Positions 13,588-22,164 of a DNA stretch of 36,480 nt are shown piece after piece; the stretch's first letter is position 1; each line of letters begins with the position of its first letter. This DNA comes from Thermodiscus sp. (lineage in GTDB: Archaea > Thermoproteota > Thermoprotei_A > Sulfolobales > Acidilobaceae), in assembly GCA_015521175.1 (NCBI GenBank), contig WAOR01000082.1:1-36480 (forward strand), written 5' to 3'. The position numbers and the translations under genes were made by a program. Under the pieces are notes generated by a model, which saw only the letters and a list, made by a program, of their open reading frames with translations, did no database searches and was not told where the DNA came from.

Positions 13588-16184
13588 CACGTTACACCTC
13601 CCTCCCGGACCACGCGGGAGAGATCCCTAGTCCTAGACACCCTCAACCCCACAAGTAGGGGTACGAGGAAAGCGGTGGCCAGGGCGAGTCCAAAGCCCAC
13701 GATAGGCCACCAGTGGCGCAAGCTCTCTCCGGCGAGCCATGCCATTCCATGAGGAGACCCGGTAAGGCCGGGAACGGAGACAAGGTTGAACACTCCTAGT
13801 AGTACCAGCCAGGTTAACACCGCTCCCCCAATGGATGCAGCAAAGGAATGCGCTCCCGCTTGTGAGAGAACGCCTAACGCGAAGCCTAGAGCCTGCCTTG
13901 GAGAAGCCCCCCTAATCCTTGCAACCAGCACCTCGTTCTCGAGGAGGGCGAAAACTGATGCTAAGAGCGCGTAGAGGCTGAGCGCTAGGAAGAGCCAGGA
14001 AACGATTGCCGTGAACTCAAGCTGTGCTCTCGCAACGTTCATACTCGCAATGGAGGCCGCATAATCGAAGCTCCCAGTCCCAGCGTAGAGGTCGATCATT
14101 CGGCCCGCCACGCCTCCTAGAGCGGGGATTGCCATGCTGACTCCCATGAGAAGGCTACCAGCCATGACAGGCACCAGGAGACCGGCGAGAAACCTGCCCT
14201 CGAGCCTGCGAGCGCTCGCATAAGCGTACCTAGCGAGTATTCCCGCCAGCCGGGTCACACGCCTAGCCACGATGCGGTAAAGTCTGGAGTACCCTGCAAT
14301 AGCTGTTGCTGACAGGTACGAGGTTAGTAGCGGGGCCAGGGGGATTCCAAGCATTCCCAGGACTACTATGAGGGAGAATAGTACTTCCACAAGTGGCCCG
14401 GTCCCACGTATGGCGTTGAAGAGCTTCTCCGGGCCACCAGCCACTCCTATGAGTAGGCTCGAGAAGACGATTAGGGCGGCGAAGAGGCTAACCCCTCTCC
14501 GTTGCCTCCTAGCCGAGGCGATGGAGTATACCGGTCTTATAGCCTCTACTGGCCTGATACTCGAGGTTAACCTGCCGCTCGCCCTGTAGAGGAGCAAGTA
14601 TACGATGAATAGAATGGCGATAGTCGTTAAGGCAATGTATCTATTAGCTCCAATGCTTACCGGCAATGACTCCGAGGCAGGTATGGCTAAGGCCATTATA
14701 TAGCCTAGCAGTCCCCCGAGTGCTACTAGTATTGCGAGGAGTTTGCCTATTCCCCTGTGTAGGTTAGAGGAGCTCGAACCCCTCGCCACCAGCACAGCTA
14801 GCCTGGGCCTCCAGTCCTCAATAATTATTTTGAGTAGATCCGAGCCCGTCAGCCAGCCTAATACGAATATCGTTATGACGGCTACCGCCAGGCTGAAGAC
14901 TGAGAGAGCGTTATTGTACTGGTTCTCTACAGCATACAATATCAGGCCGGACTCCTCGCTCGCTGTCAATAGGAGTACTGCTCCCCCCGCCTTTATTCTG
15001 TAAATGTAGGACTCATAGTAGGTTCCCTCACCGCCGACGATTAGGCTGCCCCTCCAACCGTTGAGAACGACGCCTAGGCTTCTCGCGACCCTGTCGTAGA
15101 CCTGGGAGTTTACCTTCTGGCGCCACTCTGAGAGGCTTTGAGGCGATAGGTGGTATACGACTTGGTTGACCGCCTCTCTATTCAGGTCGGCATAGAAGTC
15201 TCCCTGGAGGGTCCCAGCCAAGACGGGGGCAAGGTCTCCCTGGAGGGGCTTCGGCACCTTGCCCGGGTTAAGCGGGATCCACGGGAGAATCATACTAGTG
15301 CCGTTGCTTATGGTAATCCCCTTTAAGAGTCGTCCGCTAGGAGTTCCCAGGATTAATGCTAGTGAAAGGTTTAACCTGCGATTGTCTAAGCGGTTGATGT
15401 ATCCGGCCTCCATGGATACAAGTCTTAGGAGATCCTTCCCCGCTACTAGGAAGACTGGATAGGAGTTTTCGAGGCCGTTAAGGCCGCCCTTATACTTGTA
15501 GATGCCGACTATCCTTGCGTGGATCCCGAGGAAGTCTACTGTGTCTCCAAGCGTCCACCCCATGTAGTCAGCGAATCTCTCGTCGACAGCGACTTCGAGG
15601 GGCGACTGCCTCGGAGTAGGCTTGCTTCCAGAGATCCATTCGAGGTACCTAGTATCGTTTGATAGAGGGCTTATGGCGACGAGGTTCTTATCGTAGACCG
15701 TGAATACGCGCGTCAAGCCCCTTCCTCTAGGGATCTCCAGTTCTCTTTCCTGGAGGAGAGAGTATACGTAGTGGCCTTCCCTGCTTCGGAGGTGGACATG
15801 GCTTTGGGTGAAAAAGCCTGTCCTCTCTATGAAGAGAGCGTGTAGCGCTATTTTTAGAGCGACGACGCCGCCCCTGCCATGGATAAGGTCGCCTGGAAGG
15901 CTCACTTTAGTGTAGTTTTGATACACTTTTTCGAGTATGTTGAGTCTGTCTGCTAGAGTCGCATTGGGCGGGCTAAATACTTCGACGGTGTATTCAACGG
16001 TTGGTGAGGCGAGCTGGAGTCCTTCATCGACGAACTTTACTGGGGCCGTATTGCCCGAGATGAAGGATGCTGGAAGGGCGAATCCGACTATCAGTAGTGC
16101 TAGTAATAGCGTGAATATACGCTTCCTGTCGCGGACTAGTGCCCTAACTATCAACACTGATCGATTAAAGGATCGTATATTCAT
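13587..16184 (-). CDS. FtsX-like ABC permease with large extracytoplasmic domains
   Basis: A permease of about 865 residues of the FtsX/MacB/LolCE superfamily. Helix 1 (RIFTLLLALLIVGFALPAS) is followed by about 400 residues outside the membrane, then helices at AVAVITIFVLGWLTG, LLAILVALGGLLGYIMAL and YIALTTIAILFIVYLLLY, a second set near SLFAALIVFSSLLIG and VLFSLIVVLGMLGIPLAPLLT, and a C-terminal FtsX module of four helices ending before VSRTRDLSRVV. The two FtsX modules in one chain match a self-contained permease. ATG at 16184 is chosen because it precedes the basic amphipathic N-terminus; GTG 16157 or TTG 16154 would fit better if TTTTTATT (about 16190-16197) is the TATA box. Such pairs move lipoproteins, peptides or drugs, or pass force to extracellular enzymes. 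Confidence 0.87.
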   Translation of the reverse strand: MNIRSFNRSVLIVRALVRDRKRIFTLLLALLIVGFALPASFISGNTAPVKFVDEGLQLASPTVEYTVEVFSPPNATLADRLNILEKVYQNYTKVSLPGDLIHGRGGVVALKIALHALFIERTGFFTQSHVHLRSREGHYVYSLLQERELEIPRGRGLTRVFTVYDKNLVAISPLSNDTRYLEWISGSKPTPRQSPLEVAVDERFADYMGWTLGDTVDFLGIHARIVGIYKYKGGLNGLENSYPVFLVAGKDLLRLVSMEAGYINRLDNRRLNLSLALILGTPSGRLLKGITISNGTSMILPWIPLNPGKVPKPLQGDLAPVLAGTLQGDFYADLNREAVNQVVYHLSPQSLSEWRQKVNSQVYDRVARSLGVVLNGWRGSLIVGGEGTYYESYIYRIKAGGAVLLLTASEESGLILYAVENQYNNALSVFSLAVAVITIFVLGWLTGSDLLKIIIEDWRPRLAVLVARGSSSSNLHRGIGKLLAILVALGGLLGYIMALAIPASESLPVSIGANRYIALTTIAILFIVYLLLYRASGRLTSSIRPVEAIRPVYSIASARRQRRGVSLFAALIVFSSLLIGVAGGPEKLFNAIRGTGPLVEVLFSLIVVLGMLGIPLAPLLTSYLSATAIAGYSRLYRIVARRVTRLAGILARYAYASARRLEGRFLAGLLVPVMAGSLLMGVSMAIPALGGVAGRMIDLYAGTGSFDYAASIASMNVARAQLEFTAIVSWLFLALSLYALLASVFALLENEVLVARIRGASPRQALGFALGVLSQAGAHSFAASIGGAVLTWLVLLGVFNLVSVPGLTGSPHGMAWLAGESLRHWWPIVGFGLALATAFLVPLLVGLRVSRTRDLSRVVREGGVT

Positions 16185-16293
16185 GCAAGAATAAAAACGC
16201 GACCATGAGATCACCTGGGGACAGTGTAGAGCCAACGCAATAACATTTTTCCGTGGTTACACGCTGTTTTCTGCCGAGAAGGTGTAGCTGTAA

Positions 16294-17400
16294 TTGAAGG
16301 TCACCTTGTACGAGGTGTGGATGCCTCTCCGCTCGGAGTTCCGAACCAGCTTCGGCGCTACAAGACTGCGGCCGGCCATCCTCGTGAGAGTAGAAGATGA
16401 GGGAGTCGAGGGCTGGGGGGAGGTAGTAGCAGGGGAGGGTCCCTGGTATAGCTATGAGACAGTCTACACGGCTTGGCACGTCCTTGAAGACTACATTATC
16501 CCGAGGCTCCGGGGGACCCCTGACCCGGCGGAGTATAGCAGGATTACTGGGAGGATTAGGGGGCACAATATGGCGAAGGCTGGCCTGGAAATGGCTCTAT
16601 GGGACCTTAAGGCTAGGCGCCAGGGGGTCCCTCTCTGGCGGCTTATAGGCGGTGTTAGGCGGGAGGTCCGGGTCGGCGTTAGCATCGGTATTAAGGGGAG
16701 CGTTGAGGAGCTCCTCCGCGATATTGCCCGGTACCTGGATGAGGGTTATGGTAGGATTAAGATTAAGATAGCACCCGGCTGGGACCTAGACGTCGTCGAG
16801 AGGGTTAGGAGAGAGTACCCCGATATTCCACTACAGGTCGACGCCAACGCAGCCTACACGTTCCTCGACGCTCCAAGGCTCGCACGCCTAGACGATTACC
16901 ATCTACTTATGATCGAGCAACCCTTCTACTACGACGATCTCTTGTGGCACGCCGATTTCCAGGCGATGATCAAGACGCCAGTATGCCTCGACGAGAGCAT
17001 AAAGACGCCCCACCACGCAATGGAAGCCCTCCGTCTAGGCTCAGCCAGGATCATAAACGTAAAACCGGGAAGGGTGGGAGGAATAGGGCCAGGCCTCGAG
17101 ATCCACAAGTTCTGGAGCCTGTCTGCCGGCAGGCCTATATGGATAGGAGGCATGCTCGAGACCGGTGTAGGCAGGGGACACCTCGTAGCCCTAGGGACCC
17201 TACCAGGCGTAAGGTATCCCAGCGACATCAGCGCGAGCAACCGCTACTACGAGGAGGATATCGTCGACGAGCCATGGGAGCTATCGAAAGGTAGCGTTAT
17301 AGTAGCCCGGGACCGCCCCGGGATAGGCGTGGACGTAGACATGGATAAGCTCTCAAAATACGCTCGGCGAAAGAAAACCTTCATGATTGGGGAGTCTTAG
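16294..17400 (+). CDS. Enolase-superfamily OSBS/N-acylamino acid racemase (MenC-like)
   Basis: A 368-aa protein of the muconate-lactonising subgroup, OSBS/NSAR family. Catalytic residues are all present with NSAR-like spacing: the KxK motif at K156/K158, metal ligands Asp183 (VDANAAY), Glu208 (IEQPF) and Asp233 (CLDES), and Lys257 (NVKPGR). The capping domain begins with the family-typical PLRSEFRTSFGATRLRPAILVRV. It could make o-succinylbenzoate for menaquinone or racemise N-acylamino acids; the family is promiscuous. The TTG start follows AAGGTG by about nine bases. The convergent gene, a MenE-like ligase, hints at menaquinone, but no other men genes are in the window. Confidence 0.85.
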   Translation: MKVTLYEVWMPLRSEFRTSFGATRLRPAILVRVEDEGVEGWGEVVAGEGPWYSYETVYTAWHVLEDYIIPRLRGTPDPAEYSRITGRIRGHNMAKAGLEMALWDLKARRQGVPLWRLIGGVRREVRVGVSIGIKGSVEELLRDIARYLDEGYGRIKIKIAPGWDLDVVERVRREYPDIPLQVDANAAYTFLDAPRLARLDDYHLLMIEQPFYYDDLLWHADFQAMIKTPVCLDESIKTPHHAMEALRLGSARIINVKPGRVGGIGPGLEIHKFWSLSAGRPIWIGGMLETGVGRGHLVALGTLPGVRYPSDISASNRYYEEDIVDEPWELSKGSVIVARDRPGIGVDVDMDKLSKYARRKKTFMIGES

Positions 17401-18899
17401 GGGCCCTTTCCTCCCACGATCTCCGTCCACTTTTCTCGGAGAAGCCTCTTGTTAATCTTCCCAGTACTAGTCAGAGGGAGCTCCTCTACCCGCACTATAT
17501 AGTCGGGTATCCACCACTTAGCAATCCTACCCTGCTCGACAGCACCCTCTAGGTGGCGGCGTATATCATCGGGGCTTGCGGTCCCGGTATAGAGGGCGGC
17601 TGGACGCTCCCCCCACTTCTCATCGGGGACTGGTATGACCGCGACCATCTCGACACCGCTGACCTCGCTAATGATAGATTCAAGAACACTAGTGGGTATC
17701 CACTCCCCGCCGCTCTTCACAGCGTCCTTAAGCCTGTCGAGAACCATTATGCCACCGTCCTCCCGCATGACTCCCACGTCTCCGGTGTGGAACCAGCCGT
17801 CGCGGAACGCCTCCCTGGTCTTCTCTGGGTTCTTATAGTAGCCCTCGGGCATCCAGGGGCTCCTGTAGAGGATCTCCCCCATTTCACCGGGCTTCGCAGG
17901 CGATCCATCGGGCCTGACTACCCTGACCTCTGCTCCTGGCACAGGGTGTACTACAAGGCGGAGGTCGTCTCCTCTTGTATGGTCTGTCTCGATGCTTATG
18001 GCCGTGGCTAGCATGTCTGTCGCTCCATAGATCATGCTTATCCTTATGCCCCGCTTCTTGGCAAGGTTCCATAGCTTCTTAGGCAGAGGGCTCCCGCCGA
18101 TAAGGGCTTTCACCCCTGGTAGCTCATCGTCTAGGGCTTGGAGGATCATTGCCAGCATTGTTGGGACAGCGTTGAACCATGTGGCCTCCTTCCGGAGTAT
18201 CCCGGAGACCTCTACTGGGTCGAATTTTGCGGTGAAGACTAGCCTTGCGCCTATGTAGGGGGCTATGAAGACGCTACCCCAGGATAGGATGTGGAACATG
18301 GGTATGAGGCTGAGTATGGTGTCGCGGCTGGAAAGCTTGGCATTGGTCTCGTGCATGCCTAGCTGGTGGGCTATGCTTAGACCTCCCTGGAGCATCTTTG
18401 CCTGGGTGTAGAGTACTCCTTTCGGCCTCCCAGTGGTACCACTAGTGTAGAGGAGGACGAAGACGGCGTCCGGGTCCCCGTAGAATTCTTCTCTGCTCCA
18501 AGCCCTCCCTGTTATGGTCGGCGGAAGCTCTACACTCCTCGGCCATAGCCTGGCGAGCTCCGAGAAGGGGCTCGAGTATGCTAGGATCTTCGGGTCTGCC
18601 TCTCGCAGTATCTCCTCTAGGACGAGGGGTGGCAGGCGGAAGTTTACAGGGAGGATGATTGCTCCGATTCTCGCCGTAGCGTAGACTAGCTCCATGAACC
18701 TAACACTGTTAACGTCAGCGACGGCGAAAACGTCTCCCTTACCGACTCCGAGGGATTCGAGCCAGTACACCCAGCCCTCTATCCTACCCGGCATATCTCG
18801 ATAAGCTACACTGGCATCTGGGCCTTTGACTCCTCTCTCGGGGAATAGGGATGCTGCCCTCCGTATAGGATAGAGGGCGTCTAAGCTAGTTGATCCCAC
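17397..18899 (-). CDS. Acyl-CoA synthetase, AMP-forming (ANL superfamily)
   Basis: A 500-aa adenylate-forming ligase that activates a carboxylic acid as acyl-AMP and passes it to CoA. The P-loop-like motif LLYTSGTTGRPKG, the A8 hinge region WFHTGDVGVMREDGGIMVLDRLKD and the C-terminal catalytic Lys motif TSTGKINKRLL are intact. Motif A5 reads YGATD where YGxTE is usual, so the acidic residue is Asp rather than Glu. It resembles medium-chain fatty acyl-CoA ligases; a MenE role is possible because of the MenC-like neighbour. The start is GTG at 18899; GGAATAAAG at about 18918-18926 could give a leaderless mRNA. The last four bases overlap the convergent gene. Confidence 0.87.
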   Translation of the reverse strand: MGSTSLDALYPIRRAASLFPERGVKGPDASVAYRDMPGRIEGWVYWLESLGVGKGDVFAVADVNSVRFMELVYATARIGAIILPVNFRLPPLVLEEILREADPKILAYSSPFSELARLWPRSVELPPTITGRAWSREEFYGDPDAVFVLLYTSGTTGRPKGVLYTQAKMLQGGLSIAHQLGMHETNAKLSSRDTILSLIPMFHILSWGSVFIAPYIGARLVFTAKFDPVEVSGILRKEATWFNAVPTMLAMILQALDDELPGVKALIGGSPLPKKLWNLAKKRGIRISMIYGATDMLATAISIETDHTRGDDLRLVVHPVPGAEVRVVRPDGSPAKPGEMGEILYRSPWMPEGYYKNPEKTREAFRDGWFHTGDVGVMREDGGIMVLDRLKDAVKSGGEWIPTSVLESIISEVSGVEMVAVIPVPDEKWGERPAALYTGTASPDDIRRHLEGAVEQGRIAKWWIPDYIVRVEELPLTSTGKINKRLLREKWTEIVGGKGP

Positions 18900-19030
18900 T
18901 GGTAGGACACCAATCCTCTTTATTCCCCCGTGTTCAGCATATTAATCTGACCCGTGTATTCCCTGTAACCTGGGCCTCTGCTCGCTCTTACATCAATAGC
19001 AAGGGTGTATTGTGTGGCGGAGGTGTTCTA

Positions 19031-20188
19031 GTGCTGGTGAGGGTCGCCTTCCTCTCAACTTACCCCCCGATTCACTGTGGAGTAGGCGAATACACTAGGT
19101 TCCTCGCTAGAAGCATCGTGGACTCCGAGCCAGGCGTAGAGGTCGTCGTGCTAGCCGAGAAGGGGGTCGGGGCTAAATATGAGGATGACTCCATCCCGGT
19201 TATCCCTAGCTTCTCTAAGAGGAATACCCAATCAGTCGACAAGGCTATGGAGATACTCAAGTCAATGGGAGGCGCTGATATCCTCCACGTACAGCACGAG
19301 TACGGGATTTTCGGGTGCGACGAGGAACTCCCCGACAACCTGGAATCATGGAGGAGGAAAGGAGTCTTCAAGCGCCTAGTCTTCACACTTCACACGGTAT
19401 ACCATCCACGCACAGGCGAGCGAGAAACCCGCTTCCAGGAGAAGATAATCGATTTATCCGACGCCATCGTGGTACACAGCCCTATACAAGAATTCGAGCT
19501 CGTAGCCCAATACGGAGCCTATCCAAGCAACCTGTATAGAATACCCCACGGGACAATGCTTAACCCCTACTATAGCGAACCACGCCTCTCCCTGGCATCA
19601 CGCCTAGGCCTAGAGCCGTCCAGGATTCATGGCAAGACTGTTCTCGCCGTTCCAGGCTTCCTCCGCATGGATAAAGGCCTAGACGTATTGCTCGAAGCAC
19701 TAGAAAATCTAGACGTGGAATCGCTAATCGTAGTGGTTGCCGGAGAAGTAGTCCACAAGGAGCTCCTCAAGATAGTCGAGAGAGCTGAGGAGGCCGGGAA
19801 GCTAATCCTAATACCCAGATACCTCTCCTCCAGCGAAATCCTAATGCTCGCGGCGCTCAGCGACGTTATCGTCCTCCCTTACAAGGACCCGCCAGGGAAA
19901 TACGCGGTCAGCGGCATTCTCCACCTCAGCATGGGTAGCATGAAGCCGATAATAGGGACTAACGTCCCGGGACTCTCAGAGCTATACACACTAACCCCCC
20001 GTTTAGTGGTGAGGAGCGGGGACTACCAAGCGCTTGCTCAGGCTATAGAGAGATTCTCCTCGAAAGAATTCCTCGAATTAATCATACCATACGCCGGCAG
20101 CCTGTATTCCTACGCCGTTAGAACAAGCTGGCCTAGGACCGCGAGGAGACACGTATCTCTCTACAAGAGGCTCCTACTGAAACAGTGA
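19031..20188 (+). CDS. Family GT4-like glycosyltransferase
   Basis: A 385-aa GT-B fold retaining glycosyltransferase. The N-terminal domain begins VRVAFLSTYPPIHCGVGEYT, typical of sugar-nucleotide transferases of this class. It continues with HVQHEYGIFG, HTVYHP and VVHSPIQ, and the C-terminal donor-binding domain begins VPGFLRMDKGLDVLLEAL. The frame is open back to 18890, but GTG at 19031 is chosen because GGAGGTG (19019-19025) stands five bases before it and the beta strand follows at once. No membrane helix: it should act on a soluble or membrane-surface acceptor in the cytoplasm. The next gene encodes a GH130 protein in the same direction, and the two probably share a transcript. Donor and acceptor are unknown. 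Confidence 0.85.
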   Translation: MLVRVAFLSTYPPIHCGVGEYTRFLARSIVDSEPGVEVVVLAEKGVGAKYEDDSIPVIPSFSKRNTQSVDKAMEILKSMGGADILHVQHEYGIFGCDEELPDNLESWRRKGVFKRLVFTLHTVYHPRTGERETRFQEKIIDLSDAIVVHSPIQEFELVAQYGAYPSNLYRIPHGTMLNPYYSEPRLSLASRLGLEPSRIHGKTVLAVPGFLRMDKGLDVLLEALENLDVESLIVVVAGEVVHKELLKIVERAEEAGKLILIPRYLSSSEILMLAALSDVIVLPYKDPPGKYAVSGILHLSMGSMKPIIGTNVPGLSELYTLTPRLVVRSGDYQALAQAIERFSSKEFLELIIPYAGSLYSYAVRTSWPRTARRHVSLYKRLLLKQ

Positions 20189-20247
20189 TAATAATCGCAG
20201 AGGCTGCAGTAGGTGAATATTCATGGGTATCCTGGGGGAGCGATGGG

Positions 20248-21321
20248 ATGGAAAAATCCAGGTTAAAGCTCGAACCCGTTCCTGGAGCTATCGAGGCGTC
20301 GAAGACTAGGCGATTCGAGGTAAGGGATATCGCAAAAAGGCTGGGCGTGATAAGCCCGGAGAGACTCTTCATTAATGGTTTCCCCGTGAGCAGGCCTATA
20401 GCCGCGTTCAACGCGAGCTTCCGGCTAGAAGGAGACAAGGTGATCCTCTACCCTAGGATAATCGTCGGCTACTACAAGTATGTCTCCGCGATAGTTGAGA
20501 CCGTCATACCTGTATCCGATATTTTATCGGACCAGGTTAACCTTGACTATTACTCGTCTAGCCTTGCAATAACCCCCTCTACGGAGTACGATCTATGGGG
20601 CGCAGAGGATCCCCGCGCATACACGCTGATAGGGCTACCAGCGATAACCTATACCGGAAGGACGATAAGCTACTTTGAGAAGGGGGGAACAGATAGAACA
20701 CTACCCATCACAGCTCTCCAAAGAAACGGCGAGTGGATTAAATGGATAATACACAGGCCGAGCAGCAAGCTGGAAGGCCGGATAACTAACGATAAAAACG
20801 CCTTCATACTAGAAGACTCCGGGCAGTTCTACTTTATGCACAGGCCGCAGGATAGAAACGAGGAATACTACTTAGTGATAGGCAAATTCAATGAGCCACC
20901 ATCACTCGACCAGGAACTAGTAGAGGTCCGGACACTTGAGGACAAGCTGGCATTGCCTCACGCTGAGTTCGAGGAGAAGGTGGGCTGGGGCTCGCCACCA
21001 ATCGAGGTGCGACCACACGAATACCTCATACTCCTGCACGGCGTTGGTAGGAAACTGCAAGCCTACAGGGTTTTCGCCCTCCTACTAAGCACTAAGGCTG
21101 GGGAACCCGAGGTGCTGAGCGTTACCCCGTACTATGTCATGGAGCCTAGGGAGCCTTACGAGGTATACGGTGATAGACCATACACGGTATTCCCCTGCGG
21201 AGCCGCCAGGATCGACGATGAGATACTAGTGTCCTACGGTGCCGCGGACTATATGATAGGATTCGCCACCATTAGCTACTCCGAGCTACTAATGATACTT
21301 GATAAGAATAGGGTAGGCTAA
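20248..21321 (+). CDS. GH130-family glycoside phosphorylase/hydrolase-like protein
   Basis: A protein of about 357 residues of glycoside hydrolase family 130, five-bladed beta-propeller enzymes that mostly phosphorolyse beta-mannosides. Family marks: FPVSRPIAAFNASF near the N-terminus, WGAEDPRAY with the catalytic Asp, VGWGSPPIEVRPHEYL, and the C-terminal FPCGAARIDDEILVSYGAAD. ATG at 20248 is preferred because GGGGGAG lies seven bases upstream; an in-frame GTG at 20185 would overlap the glycosyltransferase stop as GTGA but lacks a ribosome site. Pairing with a GT4 gene suggests making and recycling a beta-mannoside or a related glycoside. There is no signal peptide, so it is cytoplasmic. Confidence 0.83.
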   Translation: MEKSRLKLEPVPGAIEASKTRRFEVRDIAKRLGVISPERLFINGFPVSRPIAAFNASFRLEGDKVILYPRIIVGYYKYVSAIVETVIPVSDILSDQVNLDYYSSSLAITPSTEYDLWGAEDPRAYTLIGLPAITYTGRTISYFEKGGTDRTLPITALQRNGEWIKWIIHRPSSKLEGRITNDKNAFILEDSGQFYFMHRPQDRNEEYYLVIGKFNEPPSLDQELVEVRTLEDKLALPHAEFEEKVGWGSPPIEVRPHEYLILLHGVGRKLQAYRVFALLLSTKAGEPEVLSVTPYYVMEPREPYEVYGDRPYTVFPCGAARIDDEILVSYGAADYMIGFATISYSELLMILDKNRVG

Positions 21322-21329
21322 CAGACTCC

Positions 21330-22031
21330 TTACCCTATTCGTCTAAGGTTCTCTAAGAAATCTTTCGAGACACCAAGCGTTCGTGCAACGGCTTCAATAT
21401 TCAACTCACCATGGGTTTTCAAGTAGTCTTCGACAACTTTTGCAGCGTAAGACTCGAAAGGCTCAGCCTGCCTCCAGAGCTGTTCGAAATGCTTTGAGAG
21501 TATCTGGTTTAGGGATAGGCTCCTTATCACGAAGCCAGTCCTAGTAGGGTGGCTGCTCTCTTTACCAGCTAGTCCTATGACTATTAGAGAATCATCGACA
21601 AGCATGTACCTGGAGTCCGCGAGGCCCGCGTAAGGGTGCATCCTAACCTCTGCCCCCGCCTCAGCGTATCTGTAGGCTACGCCTATCCTGTCGGGTGAGG
21701 GATAGAGGATATACCTCGCCTTAACGCCCCGCCTGGAAGCATCCCTTATAGTGTCGAGTATCCTATCGAGCATCTCCCTACCCGTCGGAGTAGTGGGCTT
21801 CCTCCCCGTAGCAATCCCGTCTATACGTTTCCCAGCATCCATAATGGACTCGACTACCGCTAGAAAATACTCGTATCTCGTCAGCTCACGCGTAGCCCGT
21901 AAGAGGGCCTCGAGGAGCTTACTCCTGCCCGAGTGCTCCTTTCTGCTCATCAACAAAAGGATAATGCTAATGACGAGCAGGGTCAGCTCGACCCCCAATA
22001 GGAGGGTTATTATTAGAAACGGTGCCTCCAA
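21330..22031 (-). CDS. Membrane-anchored PLD-like domain protein with C-terminal helical motif
   Basis: A 233-aa protein not assigned to a named family. The N-terminus is a single helix (FLIITLLLGVELTLLVISIILLLM, split over residues 5-28) followed by a basic stop-transfer segment, so the rest should be cytoplasmic. Residues about 90-190 resemble one phospholipase D-like half: ASRRGVKARYILYPSPD, then DSRYMLVDDSLIVIGLAG, where an HxK motif would normally sit but reads DSR. The last 30 residues (GELNIEAVARTLGVSKDFLENLRRIG) look like a helix-turn-helix. Such degenerate PLD domains occur as effector-sensing domains in TrmB-like archaeal regulators. The start is TTG at 22031 after GGGG. It converges with GH130, 8 bases apart. 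Confidence 0.5.
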   Translation of the reverse strand: MEAPFLIITLLLGVELTLLVISIILLLMSRKEHSGRSKLLEALLRATRELTRYEYFLAVVESIMDAGKRIDGIATGRKPTTPTGREMLDRILDTIRDASRRGVKARYILYPSPDRIGVAYRYAEAGAEVRMHPYAGLADSRYMLVDDSLIVIGLAGKESSHPTRTGFVIRSLSLNQILSKHFEQLWRQAEPFESYAAKVVEDYLKTHGELNIEAVARTLGVSKDFLENLRRIG

Positions 22032-22164
22032 TAGCTTTCCCCACGATGAGCGCTAACGGTAGACAGCGTGGTTGAAAACGTTAAACATTCAACTGGTTCT
22101 TCATATAAGTATGCAGAGTAGTATGATACTGCTAAAACGGCTCCCTATCCCGGGGGGTGTACTC

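Noticed and set aside
18890-19030. 47-residue N-terminal extension of the glycosyltransferase
   Set aside because: A strong GGAGGTG five bases before GTG 19031, followed directly by the first beta strand, makes the extension spurious.
20185-20247. GTGA start overlap between glycosyltransferase and GH130 genes
   Set aside because: The overlap looks attractive, but there is no ribosome site, and ATG 20248 has GGGGGAG at ideal spacing. Kept as the alternative.
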